This document shows, in pieces, positions 1 through 9,020 of a stretch of 44,395 bases of DNA (within the stretch, counting starts at the first letter, position 1; each line of letters opens with the position of its first letter). The position numbers and the translations under genes were made by a program. The notes beneath the pieces are model-generated. The model ran no database searches. It saw only the letters and a list, made by a program, of their open reading frames with translations, and had not been told where the DNA came from. The DNA lies in assembly GCA_015478725.1 (NCBI GenBank), contig JADMIG010000008.1, positions 65,174 through 109,568 of the forward strand, given 5' to 3'. The DNA comes from Chloroflexota bacterium (lineage in GTDB: Bacteria; Chloroflexota; Limnocylindria; Limnocylindrales; CSP1-4).

Positions 1-1425
1 GACGGCAACGCGACCGCGGAGATCGAGGCGGCGATCGATGCCGCACTCATCGACGAGCGGCCGAGCCTCATCGCCGTCCGCACGCATATCGGCTACGGCA
101 GCCCGAACAAGCAGGACAGTTCGAAGGCCCATGGCGCGCCGCTCGGCGTGGAAGAAGTCCGCCTGACGAAAGAGGCGTACGGCTGGGACCCGGATCGATC
201 GTTCTACGTGCCGGACGAGGTGCGCGTCGCGATGGGCGGGGCCGTCGAGCGGGGCGAGCGGCTCGTCGCCGCCTGGGAGGCCCGGCTGGCTCGCTACGCC
301 GAGGCGTTCCCGGATGAGGCCGCCGAGCTGCGACGACGGATCGCCGGCGAGCTCCGCGCCGGCTGGGCGGACGGTCTCCAGACGTATGACGTCGGCGAGG
401 ACTACGCCACCCGTCAGGTGAGTCAGCGATCGATCCAGGCGCTCGCGGACCGGGTGCCGGAGCTCTTCGGCGGCGCCGCGGACCTCTCCGAGAGCAACCT
501 CACGGACATCGCCGAGGCCGGCGACTTCGAGGCCGACGAACCCGGACGGAACCTCAGGTTCGGGGTCCGCGAGCATGGCATGGGAGGCATCGGGAACGGG
601 ATCGCCTATCACGGCGGCTTCATCCCGTACGTGGGGACCTTCCTCCAGTTCAGCGATTACATGCGCGGCTCGGTCCGCCTCGCCGCACTCGCCGGGATCC
701 ACATCGTCTACGTCTGGACCCACGATTCGATCGGTCTCGGCGAGGACGGTCCCACGCACCAGCCGATCGAGCACTATGCGGCACTCCGCGCGATCCCGAA
801 CCTGTGGTTCGTGCGACCGGGCGACGCGAACGAGGCCACCGCGGCATGGGTGCTCGCACTCGAGCGTCGGGACGGCCCCGTGGCGCTCGCCCTCACCCGC
901 CAGAAGCTCACCACCTACGCCGAGACCGCGGACCGCGCGCGCGATGGCGTCCGGCGGGGCGGCTACGTCGTCCGCGAGTCGTCCGGCGGCGCGTCCGGCA
1001 TCGACCTCATCGTCATGGCGACCGGCTCGGAGCTCGGCCTCGCCATGGAGGCGAACGTCCGCCTCGAAGCGGACGGGGTCCGGACACGGGTCGTGTCGCT
1101 GCCGTGCTGGGAGGCGTTCGAGCGCCAGGATGCAGCATACCGGGAGGCCGTCCTGCCCCCGGCGGTCCGGCGGCGGCTCAGCGTGGAGGCAGGAGTGACC
1201 CTCGGCTGGGACCGCTGGGTGGGCGACGAAGGCGCGATCGTGGGGATCGACCATTTCGGCGCCTCGGCGCCGGCGGCCACGATCTTCAGTCACTTCGGCT
1301 TCACGGTGGACCACATCGCGGAGGTCGCCCGCGGCGTTGCCGCCGGGACGATCCGCGGTCGAGTACCCACCGTCGACCCAGGTCATCAGCCGGCCGGCCT
1401 CGGGCTCGGCCGCGGCGGCCACTGA
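1..1425 (+). CDS. tkt: Transketolase, C-terminal 474 residues (5' end outside window)
   Basis: Transketolase is the thiamine-diphosphate enzyme that moves two-carbon ketol units in the non-oxidative pentose phosphate pathway. The frame is open from the first base, so the gene starts upstream; the GTG at 148 is internal. The fragment begins at the end of the first ThDP-binding domain (THIGYGSPNKQDSSKAHG). It continues through the pyrimidine-binding domain with FGVREHGM, whose catalytic Glu is fragment residue 191, and the THDSIGLGEDGPTHQP segment, and ends in the C-terminal domain. These motifs are diagnostic of transketolase rather than of DXP synthase. The stop is one base before the start of rpiB, so the two are probably cotranscribed and translationally coupled. 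No frameshift is seen in the visible part. Confidence 0.96.
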   Translation, partial: DGNATAEIEAAIDAALIDERPSLIAVRTHIGYGSPNKQDSSKAHGAPLGVEEVRLTKEAYGWDPDRSFYVPDEVRVAMGGAVERGERLVAAWEARLARYAEAFPDEAAELRRRIAGELRAGWADGLQTYDVGEDYATRQVSQRSIQALADRVPELFGGAADLSESNLTDIAEAGDFEADEPGRNLRFGVREHGMGGIGNGIAYHGGFIPYVGTFLQFSDYMRGSVRLAALAGIHIVYVWTHDSIGLGEDGPTHQPIEHYAALRAIPNLWFVRPGDANEATAAWVLALERRDGPVALALTRQKLTTYAETADRARDGVRRGGYVVRESSGGASGIDLIVMATGSELGLAMEANVRLEADGVRTRVVSLPCWEAFERQDAAYREAVLPPAVRRRLSVEAGVTLGWDRWVGDEGAIVGIDHFGASAPAATIFSHFGFTVDHIAEVARGVAAGTIRGRVPTVDPGHQPAGLGLGRGGH

Positions 1426-1426
1426 G

Positions 1427-1885
1427 GTGCGGATCGCGTTCGCGGCGGACCACGGCGGAGCCGCGCTCAAGGGAGAGCTCCTCCGCGTCCTGCGGACCAC
1501 CGCGACCGAGCATGAGTTCATCGATCTCGGCGGGGACGGCAGCGACCCGGCGGACGACTACCCGGACTTCAGCGTCCGGGCCGGCCGAGCGATCCAGGAC
1601 GAGGCGGCGGACCGGGCGATCCTCATCTGCGGCAGCGGCGTGGGCGCCTCCGTGGCGGCGAACAAGATGCGTGGCGTCCGCGCCTCTGTCTGCCACGACA
1701 CGTATTCGTCCCACCAGGGCGTCGAACACGACGACATGAACATCCTCTGCCTCGGAGCACGGATCGTGGCGATCGAGCTCGCCCTCGAGTGCTGCCGGGC
1801 GTTCCTCGGAGCACGGTTCTCCGGTGAGCCGCGCCACGTCCGACGCCTGAGGAAGGTCCTCGCCATCGAAGCCGCGGAAGGCTGA
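1427..1885 (+). CDS. rpiB: Ribose-5-phosphate isomerase B
   Basis: RpiB/LacAB-family isomerase that interconverts ribulose 5-phosphate and ribose 5-phosphate. I chose the GTG at 1427, one base after the transketolase stop. It gives 152 residues, the usual family length, and begins directly with MRIAFAADHGG, the conserved N-terminal phosphate-binding segment. A longer frame back to 1337 would lie inside transketolase and adds a non-conserved tail. Cys68 in ILICGSGVGASVAANK is the cysteine of the E. coli-type active site. CHDTYSSHQGVEHDDMN (around residues 89-105) is the second conserved block. Next to transketolase and upstream of the oxidative-branch genes, it completes a pentose phosphate set. 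Confidence 0.95.
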   Translation: MRIAFAADHGGAALKGELLRVLRTTATEHEFIDLGGDGSDPADDYPDFSVRAGRAIQDEAADRAILICGSGVGASVAANKMRGVRASVCHDTYSSHQGVEHDDMNILCLGARIVAIELALECCRAFLGARFSGEPRHVRRLRKVLAIEAAEG

Positions 1886-2001
1886 GCGGGCCGAACGCGG
1901 GGCTGAGCCAGACCGTCGGGATGTAGTTGTCCGGGTTGCCGATCCTCGGCGATGGTACGCCGCAGCGGAGCCCGCCGATCCCACGGGGCGGCCCACGGCG
2001 G

Positions 2002-2007
2002 TAGGAT
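2002..2007 (+). promoter_or_regulatory. Candidate -10 hexamer (TAGGAT) for zwf
   Basis: TAGGAT ends nine bases before the zwf ATG at 2017. No Shine-Dalgarno sequence precedes that ATG, which would fit a leaderless or nearly leaderless transcript starting around 2014-2017. No convincing -35 box is visible. The 131-base gap 1886-2016 otherwise holds no gene. Confidence 0.35.
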
Positions 2008-2016
2008 GCGCGACGA

Positions 2017-3684
2017 ATGACGACGAAGGCATCGCCCGCGATCGATTCGCCGAACCCGGTCGCCACAAGGCCGGCGAAGGACGCACCGCGGACGATCCGT
2101 GACCTGCGGCTCGCCCGGTCCGGCAGGCGTCGCACGGACCGCCGGGACTCGAGGCGCGCGGAGAACCCCCTTCGCGAGGGCCTCCGCCTCGAGCGGATGC
2201 CGGATCCGTTCGTCTTCGTCCTCTTCGGCGGCACCGGCGACCTGGCCCACCGCAAGGTCGTGCCGGCGCTCTATCAGCTGTGGCGGACCAACCTCCTGCC
2301 CCATGAGTTCATGCTCGTCGCGATCGGCCGGCGACCGTATGACGATGAGAGCTTTCGGACGGATATCCGCGCCGCGCTCGACCGGTTCAGCCGGGTCCTG
2401 CCGGTGGACGAAGCCGTCTGGGCCGCGTTCCGCGAACGGATCGTCTATCACAGCGGTGACTTCAACGACGCCGACACCTACGCCCGGCTCTCGGCTCGCC
2501 TCGATGCGTGCGACACGGACCACGGCACGCGCGGCAACCGGCTCTACTACCTCGCCACCCACTCCTCCTCGTTCCCCGAGATCATCGGCGAGCTCGGCCG
2601 GGCGGGCCTCGACCACGAGGTCCATGGCGGTGGCTGGCGGCGGATCGTCATCGAGAAGCCGTTCGGTCGCGACCTCGAGTCCGCCCTCCGCCTCAACCGC
2701 GAGGTCGGCAAGGTCTTCCGCGAGTCGCAGGTCTACCGCATCGATCACTACCTCGGCAAGGAGACCGTCCGGAACCTCCTCGTCTTCCGCTTCGGCAACG
2801 GCATCTTCGAGCCGATCTGGAATCGGCGCTATGTGGACCACGTCCAGATCACCGTCGCCGAGTCGATCGGGATCGAGGGCCGCGGATCGTTCTACGAGGA
2901 GACGGGCGCGAGCCGCGACTTCCTCCAGAACCACCTCATGCAGCTCCTCAGCCTCGTCGCCATGGAACCGCCGGCGAGCTTCGACGCGGACGCCCTCCGC
3001 GACGAGAAGGTGAAGGTCGTCCGGGCGATCGCGCCGATGGAGCCCGACGCGATCCGGAGCGACATCGTCCGCGGCCAGTACGGCCGCGGCTGGGTCGCCG
3101 CGACGGAGGTGCCCGCGTACCGGGAGGAGCCGGACGTCGATCCCGAGTCGGAGACGGAGACGTTCGTCGCCGCGCGCTTCGAGATCGACGACTGGCGCTG
3201 GGCCGGCGTGCCGTTCTACCTGCGGATGGGCAAGCGGCTGCCGAAGCGGGCGACGGAGATCGCCATCCAGTTCCGGGCCGTCCCCCACCGTCTCTTCACC
3301 GGGGCCGGCACGGATCCGGAGCCGAACCTCCTTGCCATGCGGATCCAGCCGGACGAGGGCATCCTCCTCCGCTTCGGCGCGAAGGTGCCGGGCCTCGGCA
3401 TCGACGTGCGGGCCGTGAACATGGACTTCACCTACGGCTCGGCGTTCAATGTGGACTCGCCCGATGCCTACGAGACGCTCATCCTCGACGCCCTGCTCGG
3501 CGATGCGTCGCTCTTCACCCGCGCCGACGAGGTCGAGGAGGCGTGGGGGATCGTCACCCCGATCCTCGACGCCTGGGCCGACTCGCCACCTCCGGACTTC
3601 CCGAGCTACGAGGCCGGCTCATGGGGCCCGACCGCCGCCGACGATCTGCTCGCCCGGGACGGGCGGCGCTGGCGGCGGATCTGA
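2017..3684 (+). CDS. zwf: Glucose-6-phosphate dehydrogenase
   Basis: Catalyses NAD(P)-dependent oxidation of glucose 6-phosphate to 6-phosphogluconolactone, the first step of the oxidative pentose phosphate pathway. FGGTGDL (residues 70-76) is the dinucleotide-binding loop. RIDHYLGKE (residues 241-249) is the family's substrate-binding peptide. The 555 residues exceed the usual 490-515. The surplus is a basic N-terminal extension of roughly 50 residues. The segment NPLREGLRLER just before the Rossmann fold resembles the conserved lead-in of cyanobacterial-type enzymes, so a start later than about residue 50 is unlikely. The exact start between 2017 and that point is uncertain. It overlaps opcA by one base (TGATG), which supports coupled synthesis with its assembly partner. 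Confidence 0.96.
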   Translation: MTTKASPAIDSPNPVATRPAKDAPRTIRDLRLARSGRRRTDRRDSRRAENPLREGLRLERMPDPFVFVLFGGTGDLAHRKVVPALYQLWRTNLLPHEFMLVAIGRRPYDDESFRTDIRAALDRFSRVLPVDEAVWAAFRERIVYHSGDFNDADTYARLSARLDACDTDHGTRGNRLYYLATHSSSFPEIIGELGRAGLDHEVHGGGWRRIVIEKPFGRDLESALRLNREVGKVFRESQVYRIDHYLGKETVRNLLVFRFGNGIFEPIWNRRYVDHVQITVAESIGIEGRGSFYEETGASRDFLQNHLMQLLSLVAMEPPASFDADALRDEKVKVVRAIAPMEPDAIRSDIVRGQYGRGWVAATEVPAYREEPDVDPESETETFVAARFEIDDWRWAGVPFYLRMGKRLPKRATEIAIQFRAVPHRLFTGAGTDPEPNLLAMRIQPDEGILLRFGAKVPGLGIDVRAVNMDFTYGSAFNVDSPDAYETLILDALLGDASLFTRADEVEEAWGIVTPILDAWADSPPPDFPSYEAGSWGPTAADDLLARDGRRWRRI

Positions 3685-4958
3685 TGGCAGGCGGCTCGGG
3701 GGTCGCCGTCGCGGATCGGCCCGCAACGCCGGGAGAGCCGACCCTCCGCTGGGCGTCGCGCGCCCATTCGATCGCCGAGATCGAGCAGGAGCTCGGGAAG
3801 ATCTGGGCCGTTCCCAAGCTCACCGCCGTCGTCGAGGGAGTCGAGGAGCGACACGTCGCCGCCCGCACGAGTGTCATGAACCTCGTCGTCGTCGCCCGCC
3901 GCGACGAGCTCGGCGAGCACGCGGCGGCCGTGATCCGCCAGTTGACCGGCCGGCATCCCTCGCGGACGCTCATCCTCACCTCGGCCGATCCCGAGGGACG
4001 CTCCTGGCTCGACGCGAACATCCAGGCCTTCTGCGTCCTGCCACGGGCCGATGCGGCGGAGACGTGCGCCGAGGAGATCCACATCCGCGCCGGCGGCGCG
4101 GCCGGGCGCCACCTCGAGGCGATCGTCGCCCCGCTCCTCATCCACGACCTCCCGGTCACCCTGTGGTGGCCGTCCGAGATACCGTTCGGTTCCGGGGCGG
4201 CCCGCGACCTGCTCGCGATGGCGGATCGGCTCATCGTCGACGGATCGAGCTGGACCGGCGACGGGCTCGCCCGCCTCGGCGAGCTCGCCGCGGCGATGGA
4301 TCGCGATCGGCTCGCCGTCAACGACTTCGCGCTCATCCGGCAGAGTCGCTGGCGGGAGGCGATCGCCTCCGTCTTCGACCTGCCGGAGTTCACCCCGTAT
4401 CTCCGTTCGATCCGCCGGATCTCCCTCACCTACGGGACGCACGACGAGACCGGTGCGCCGGGCTCGACGAACGTCGTGAAGCCCGTCTACCACGTGGCCT
4501 GGCTCGCCTCCCGACTCGGGATGACCGTTGAGCGCCCGCTCGGACCGGTCGACGGCGCGAGGGCCGCCACGCGGGCCCCTGGTCGGCTCGGAGTCCGGAC
4601 CGGTGCCGGCGGCTCGCCGGCACTCCATCGTGGGCTCGTCGCGAGTCTTCGGGCCCAGCGGTCGGATGTCGCCGTCGTCATCCGACCGGTCCTCTCGGCG
4701 ATGCCCGCCGGGACGACGCTCCGGGTCGAGCTCCTCGCCGAGCGTCGCGGCTCAGAGCTTCGCGCCGACGTCACGGCGGAGGCGGAGACCGTCCACGTGC
4801 GCGTCTGGCTCGATGGCGTCGCGGCGCTGGAGCGCTCCTTCCTCGCCGCCCGCAGGACGGAGGTCGACCTCCTCGGCGACGCGATCGAGGCGGGCGGCCG
4901 CGATCCGGCGATCGCCCGCGACACGATCCGCATGGCCGCACGGCTCGCCGGCGGATGA
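3684..4958 (+). CDS. opcA: OpcA-family glucose-6-phosphate dehydrogenase assembly protein
   Basis: The 424-residue product matches the OpcA family, which assists assembly or allosteric activation of glucose-6-phosphate dehydrogenase in cyanobacteria and actinobacteria. The ATG at 3684 shares its A with the zwf stop and starts a protein that opens with a short variable tail before SIAEIEQELGKIW. Conserved-looking features are HDLPVTLWWPSEIPFG near the middle and the stretch from FALIRQSRWREAIASVF to IRRISLTYG. There is no catalytic motif, as expected of an accessory protein. Its position directly between zwf and pgl is the classical actinobacterial and cyanobacterial arrangement and is the strongest functional argument. 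It overlaps pgl by ATGA. Confidence 0.9.
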   Translation: MAGGSGVAVADRPATPGEPTLRWASRAHSIAEIEQELGKIWAVPKLTAVVEGVEERHVAARTSVMNLVVVARRDELGEHAAAVIRQLTGRHPSRTLILTSADPEGRSWLDANIQAFCVLPRADAAETCAEEIHIRAGGAAGRHLEAIVAPLLIHDLPVTLWWPSEIPFGSGAARDLLAMADRLIVDGSSWTGDGLARLGELAAAMDRDRLAVNDFALIRQSRWREAIASVFDLPEFTPYLRSIRRISLTYGTHDETGAPGSTNVVKPVYHVAWLASRLGMTVERPLGPVDGARAATRAPGRLGVRTGAGGSPALHRGLVASLRAQRSDVAVVIRPVLSAMPAGTTLRVELLAERRGSELRADVTAEAETVHVRVWLDGVAALERSFLAARRTEVDLLGDAIEAGGRDPAIARDTIRMAARLAGG

Positions 4959-5752
4959 CCGCTCCGGAAGGGTCGGCGAGCGAACCGAGCGTCATCGTCC
5001 TCGCGGATTCGGCAGCGGTGTCACTCGCCGCGGCCGAGCGGATCGCGGACTCGCTCGCCGCGGCGGTCGCGGCGCGCGGACGAGCCCATCTCGCGACGAC
5101 CGGCGGGTCCAGCCCGGCCGGCATCTATCGGCATCTGGCGATCCCCCCTCTCAGCGATCGCGTGCCGTGGGAGCGGATCGACATCTGGTTCGGCGACGAC
5201 CGGCTCGTGCCACGCGATGACCCGCTCTCGAACGTGTTCCCGGTCGATCGGGTCCTCCTGGGCGGTGCGGGCGTCAGGCTCGGCCCGGATCGCCTTCATC
5301 CGTTCCCGTGCGGGCGCGCGATCGAGGAGCGGCGCGGCGCCGCGTGGTGCGCCGCCGCATACGCCGCGGAGGTCGCCGCGGGTGTTCCAGCGGACGCGGC
5401 GGGCTGGCCGGTCTTCGACCTCGTCCTCGTCGGCATCGGGCCGGACGGCCATCTCCTCTCGGTGTTTCCCGGCAGCCTCGCCCTCGGGTCGGATCTCCTC
5501 GCCCTCGCCATCCCGGCCCCCACACACGTCGAGCCGCACGTGGAGCGAGTGACGCTGAATCCGGCGATCCTCGGCGCCGCGCGAGAGATCCTCGCGATCA
5601 CCCACGGCACGGCGAAGGCGCCGGTCATCGGCGCGATCTTCGGCCCGCTGCGCGACCCGACCCGCTGGCCGGCCCAGCTCGCGCGACGGGCGGGAGCGGC
5701 CTGGCTCCTCGATGCCGCCGCCGCCGCGGAGCTGCCTCGCGACCCGCGATGA
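4955..5752 (+). CDS. pgl: 6-phosphogluconolactonase (DevB/SOL family)
   Basis: Hydrolyses 6-phosphogluconolactone to 6-phosphogluconate, the second oxidative step. The 265-residue product has the family signatures in order: LATTGGSSPAGIYRHLA, IDIWFGDDRLVPRDDPLSN, and VLVGIGPDGHLLSVFPGS, which carries the general-base GxDGH motif. It belongs to the DevB/SOL type that is related to glucosamine-6-phosphate deaminase, but lacks signs of that activity and sits in the zwf-opcA-pgl order. The ATG overlaps the opcA stop, and its own stop overlaps the next start, so it is embedded in a tightly coupled operon. Confidence 0.94.
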   Translation: MTAPEGSASEPSVIVLADSAAVSLAAAERIADSLAAAVAARGRAHLATTGGSSPAGIYRHLAIPPLSDRVPWERIDIWFGDDRLVPRDDPLSNVFPVDRVLLGGAGVRLGPDRLHPFPCGRAIEERRGAAWCAAAYAAEVAAGVPADAAGWPVFDLVLVGIGPDGHLLSVFPGSLALGSDLLALAIPAPTHVEPHVERVTLNPAILGAAREILAITHGTAKAPVIGAIFGPLRDPTRWPAQLARRAGAAWLLDAAAAAELPRDPR

Positions 5753-6618
5753 TCGGCCACTGGGCGGGCCCGGAGCCGGCGTTGCACGTCATTGCGCCGG
5801 ACGGCGCGCGGCTCGCTGTCTTCCGATCGGGCACCGGGCCGCCGCTCCTCCTCGTCCATGGGACCACCGCCGACCACACGACGTTCCGGGTCGTCGGCCC
5901 GATCCTCGCGGCCCGCCGCACCGCCCATGCGATGGACCGCCGCGGCCGCGGCGCGAGCGGCGACCAGCCGCCATATCGCATCGAGCGGGAATTCGAGGAC
6001 GTCGCTGCCGTCGTCGAAGCGATCGCGGCCGAGGCCGGACTGACCGTGGACGTGCTCGGTCACTCATTCGGCGGCGCGGTCGCGCTCGGTGCCGCCGGCC
6101 TGACGCCGCGGATCGGCAGCCTCATCCTGTACGAGAGCGCGCCGGCCGTGCCAGGCCTCGCCGCACCGCCGGTCGACATCGTCCGCGATCTCCGTCGGCT
6201 CGAAGCCACCGGCGACGACGCCGGGCTCCTGCGGTCGTTCCTCGTGCGGGTCGTCGGGCTGACCCCCGCGGAGATCGCGCGGTTCGAGGCATCGCCGGTC
6301 TACGCGGACCGGCTCGCGGCGGCCTCGACCGTGATCCGAGAGCTGACTGCCGGCGGCCACGCGCCGGAGCCGGCGCGTCTCGAGGCCATCACGTCGAGCG
6401 TCCGGATCCCCGTCCTCCAGCTCCTTGGTGGCGCGAGCGGCGCGCTGTTCACGGCCGCCACGGCCGCCCTCGATGCCGCCCTCCCTGACGGTCGCGTCGT
6501 CCTGCTGCCCGGCCAGAAGCACGCCGCCCATCACGACGCGGCGGACGGGTTCGTCGCCGAGGTCGAGTCGTTCCTCGATGGGCGTCGGACGCGCCGGAGG
6601 ACTACCATCGAGACATGA
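5749..6618 (+). CDS. Alpha/beta-fold hydrolase
   Basis: A 289-residue alpha/beta hydrolase of unknown substrate. The visible elements are LLLVHGTTADHTTF (oxyanion-hole HG motif, about residues 36-49), the nucleophile elbow GHSFGGA with Ser106, and a late GQKHAAHH segment supplying the catalytic His. The lid region (about 150-210) looks helical and unconserved. The start at 5749 overlaps the pgl stop by ATGA; the longer frame back to 5308 is a shadow inside pgl. Its place in the pentose phosphate operon could mean a lactonase or esterase related to sugar metabolism, but nothing in the sequence fixes the substrate. It overlaps citrate synthase by ATGA. Confidence 0.85.
   Translation: MIGHWAGPEPALHVIAPDGARLAVFRSGTGPPLLLVHGTTADHTTFRVVGPILAARRTAHAMDRRGRGASGDQPPYRIEREFEDVAAVVEAIAAEAGLTVDVLGHSFGGAVALGAAGLTPRIGSLILYESAPAVPGLAAPPVDIVRDLRRLEATGDDAGLLRSFLVRVVGLTPAEIARFEASPVYADRLAAASTVIRELTAGGHAPEPARLEAITSSVRIPVLQLLGGASGALFTAATAALDAALPDGRVVLLPGQKHAAHHDAADGFVAEVESFLDGRRTRRRTTIET
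6603..6608 (+). promoter_or_regulatory. Candidate -10 hexamer (TACCAT) for citrate synthase
   Basis: TACCAT lies inside the end of the hydrolase gene, six bases before the citrate synthase ATG, the spacing expected of a leaderless transcript. The alternative is translation from the operon mRNA: GGAGG at 6596-6600 is 14 bases from the ATG, which is long for a Shine-Dalgarno sequence, but the ATGA overlap allows coupling. Confidence 0.35.
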
Positions 6619-7772
6619 CAGAACGATCCGCGACCGGTCTCGCGTCTCCCGCCGCCGCGGCGCTCGCGGCCTCCGCGCCTGCGGACGATCGTCCGTATTC
6701 ACCGGGCCTTGAAGGGGTCGTCGGCGCCGAGAGCGCCATCGGCCTGGTCGATGGCAGGAATGGGCGGCTCCTCTATCGCGGCTACCCGATCGGCCAGCTC
6801 GTCGAACGCGGGACATACGCCGAGGTCGCGGACCTCCTGTGGACCGGCGAGTGGCATCCGGGCGCGATCCTGGCGCCGACCCCGGTCCCGCCAGCGGTCA
6901 TGGCGGTGCTCCGCGAACTGCCACGGGACGCCTCGCCGATGGACGCCCTCCGGACGGCCGTCTCCGTCTGGGGCACGACGCAGCATCTGACCTGGCCGCC
7001 CACGCCGGAGCAGGCGCGGGCGCTCACGGCCTTCTCGCCGTCGGCGCTCGCCGCCTTCAGTCGGCTCCGCCAGGGCCTCGAGCCCGTCGAACCGGATCCG
7101 TCGCTCGGTCTGGCGGCAGGCTTCCTCCAGCAGCTCACGGCGACCACCCCGGACCCGGCGGCGACCCGCGCCCTCGACGCGTACTTCATCGTCGGCGCCG
7201 AGCACGGTCTCAACGCCTCCACGTTCACCGCCCGGGTCATCACCTCCACCCGGAGCGACATGGCTTCGGCCGTCTGCGGCGCCATCGGGGCGCTCAAGGG
7301 ACCGCTCCACGGCGGCGCCCCGTCGGAGGTCGTGAATCAGCTCCACGAGATCGGCTCACCGGAGCGGGCGGAGGCCTGGGTCCGGGCGGCGGTCGCTCGG
7401 GGCGATCGGATCATGGGCTTCGGCCATCGGGTCTACCGGGCCTACGACCCACGGGCAGCCGCGCTCCGCACCGTGGCCGAGCGGATGTCGACGACGGCAG
7501 AGTGGCTCGAGATGGCGGTCGTCGTCGAGGATGTCGTCCTCCGCGTGCTCGCCGAGCTCAAGCCCGGGCGGATCCTCAAGACGAACGTCGAGTACTACGC
7601 CGCGGCCGTCCTCCAGGGGGTCGGCCTCCCACCGGAGCTGTTCCCGTCCATCTTCGCCCTCGCCCGCCACGCCGGCTGGACGGCCCACGTGATCGAGCAG
7701 TCGTCGGCGAACCGGCTCATCCGGCCGGACATGCGGTACACCGGACCCGCCGACCGCGACCTGCCCGCCTGA
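6615..7772 (+). CDS. gltA: Citrate synthase
   Basis: Condenses oxaloacetate with acetyl-CoA; a methylcitrate synthase role cannot be excluded from sequence alone. The 385-residue length is typical of type I bacterial or archaeal-like enzymes. Catalytic positions are visible as His232 in KGPLHGGA, His271 in MGFGHRVYR, and Glu326 in TNVEYY. Many citrate synthases have Asp at that last position; Glu occurs in actinobacterial-type relatives. The N-terminal 27 residues are Ala/Pro-rich and variable before SPGLEGVVGAESAIG. It ends exactly where the convergent MFS gene ends, with no intergenic base. Confidence 0.93.
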   Translation: MTERSATGLASPAAAALAASAPADDRPYSPGLEGVVGAESAIGLVDGRNGRLLYRGYPIGQLVERGTYAEVADLLWTGEWHPGAILAPTPVPPAVMAVLRELPRDASPMDALRTAVSVWGTTQHLTWPPTPEQARALTAFSPSALAAFSRLRQGLEPVEPDPSLGLAAGFLQQLTATTPDPAATRALDAYFIVGAEHGLNASTFTARVITSTRSDMASAVCGAIGALKGPLHGGAPSEVVNQLHEIGSPERAEAWVRAAVARGDRIMGFGHRVYRAYDPRAAALRTVAERMSTTAEWLEMAVVVEDVVLRVLAELKPGRILKTNVEYYAAAVLQGVGLPPELFPSIFALARHAGWTAHVIEQSSANRLIRPDMRYTGPADRDLPA

Positions 7773-9011
7773 TCACGCCGCTGGCGGCACGGGCGCCGCT
7801 GGCGGCGGCACGGGCGCCCGCCGACTGAGGACGACGATGAGCGGCCCGCCGGCTAGGAAGACCGCTGCGGCGAGGACGAACGGCACGCCGACGCCGAAGC
7901 CGACGACGACCGCGGCGAGGATCGGGCCGACGATCCCGCCGAGGTAGAGCGGCAGGTAGACGAGGTTGAGCGTCTGCGACCGCCGGTCCGCCGGGACCTC
8001 CGTGCCGAGGAGCGAGAAGACCATCGGCGCGACCATCGCGTAGAACGCGGCCAGCCCGAACGCGACGAGAGCGAGGAGCGGGACGGTGGGTGCCAGGGGC
8101 ATGGCGAGGCTCGCGACCCCGGCGCCGAGGAAGGCCACGACGAGGACGGGCCGATAGCCGATCCGGTCGCCGAGCCAACCCCCGATCGGGGCCACGAGCG
8201 CCCCCACGAGCGCGGCCGAGCCGTTCACCAGACCGATCGCGCTCGTCTCGTCGAGCGACCCGTTCACCCGCGACACGAGGATCGGGATGTACGGTCGGGT
8301 CACCTGGTTGGCGAGGAAGGCGACGAAGAAGATCGCGAAGATCCGCCGAGTCGGGTGATCGCCGAGGACGCCGCGGAGCGCCCCGAACGCGAGATCGAGC
8401 GTTCGGCCGCGCGGGATCACCTCCGGCCGCACCTCCTGCGAGAGGACCGCGACGAGGAGGGCAGTACCCACGGACAGGCCCGCCGACAGGGCGAACACCG
8501 CCGGCAGACCCCAGCCGAGCCGATCGACGACGATCCCGCCGATGACCGGACCGATGGCGAACCCGATCGGCGACGAGCTGCCGAACAGCGACATGGCCAT
8601 GCCGATCCGCGCCCGCGGCACGGCATCACGGATGGCCCCGAGCATGATCCCGGTGTTGCCGAGCTGGAAGCCCACGAGGAGCATGCTCGCCGCAAGCTGC
8701 CACGGCTCGCGGGACAGGGCGACGCAGGCGAAGACGACCGCCTCCACGACGGCGCTTCGGACGATGACCGCCTTGCGGCTGTACTTGTCCGCCCAGACGC
8801 CCCACAGCGGGACGAGCGGCATGCCCACGACGAAGATGAGCGCCCCGAACAGGCCGACGAAGTGGAGGCGGTCCGACCCGTGGACTCCCATCCCCTCGAG
8901 GTAGGTCGGGACGAAGGCGAAGACCTGACTCACGCCGAGTCCCTCGACGCACGAGGTGATCCAAAAGATCGCGAGAAGGATCCGCCAATCCTGGCGGCGC
9001 GTATCGGTCAT
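7773..9011 (-). CDS. MFS transporter
   Basis: A 412-residue major facilitator superfamily protein with about twelve hydrophobic helices. It starts MTDTRRQDWRILLAIFW. I prefer the ATG at 9011 over the frame extending to 9086 because the extra 25 residues are Arg-rich and unconserved. The loop between helices 2 and 3 (PLWGVWADKYSRKA) matches the MFS D/E-R/K signature, and a second copy, IGGWLGDRIGYRP, appears in the C-terminal half. The C-terminus ends in a Pro/Ala tail. Drug or metabolite efflux is plausible but the substrate is unknown. It is convergent with citrate synthase with zero spacing and divergent from the Rieske gene. Confidence 0.88.
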   Translation of the reverse strand: MTDTRRQDWRILLAIFWITSCVEGLGVSQVFAFVPTYLEGMGVHGSDRLHFVGLFGALIFVVGMPLVPLWGVWADKYSRKAVIVRSAVVEAVVFACVALSREPWQLAASMLLVGFQLGNTGIMLGAIRDAVPRARIGMAMSLFGSSSPIGFAIGPVIGGIVVDRLGWGLPAVFALSAGLSVGTALLVAVLSQEVRPEVIPRGRTLDLAFGALRGVLGDHPTRRIFAIFFVAFLANQVTRPYIPILVSRVNGSLDETSAIGLVNGSAALVGALVAPIGGWLGDRIGYRPVLVVAFLGAGVASLAMPLAPTVPLLALVAFGLAAFYAMVAPMVFSLLGTEVPADRRSQTLNLVYLPLYLGGIVGPILAAVVVGFGVGVPFVLAAAVFLAGGPLIVVLSRRAPVPPPAAPVPPAA

Positions 9012-9020
9012 GAGACGGGG

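Noticed and set aside
1558-3288. 576-codon minus-strand open frame opposite rpiB and zwf
   Set aside because: The composition is a mirror of the sense genes and there are no recognisable motifs; the plus-strand genes have full family signatures.
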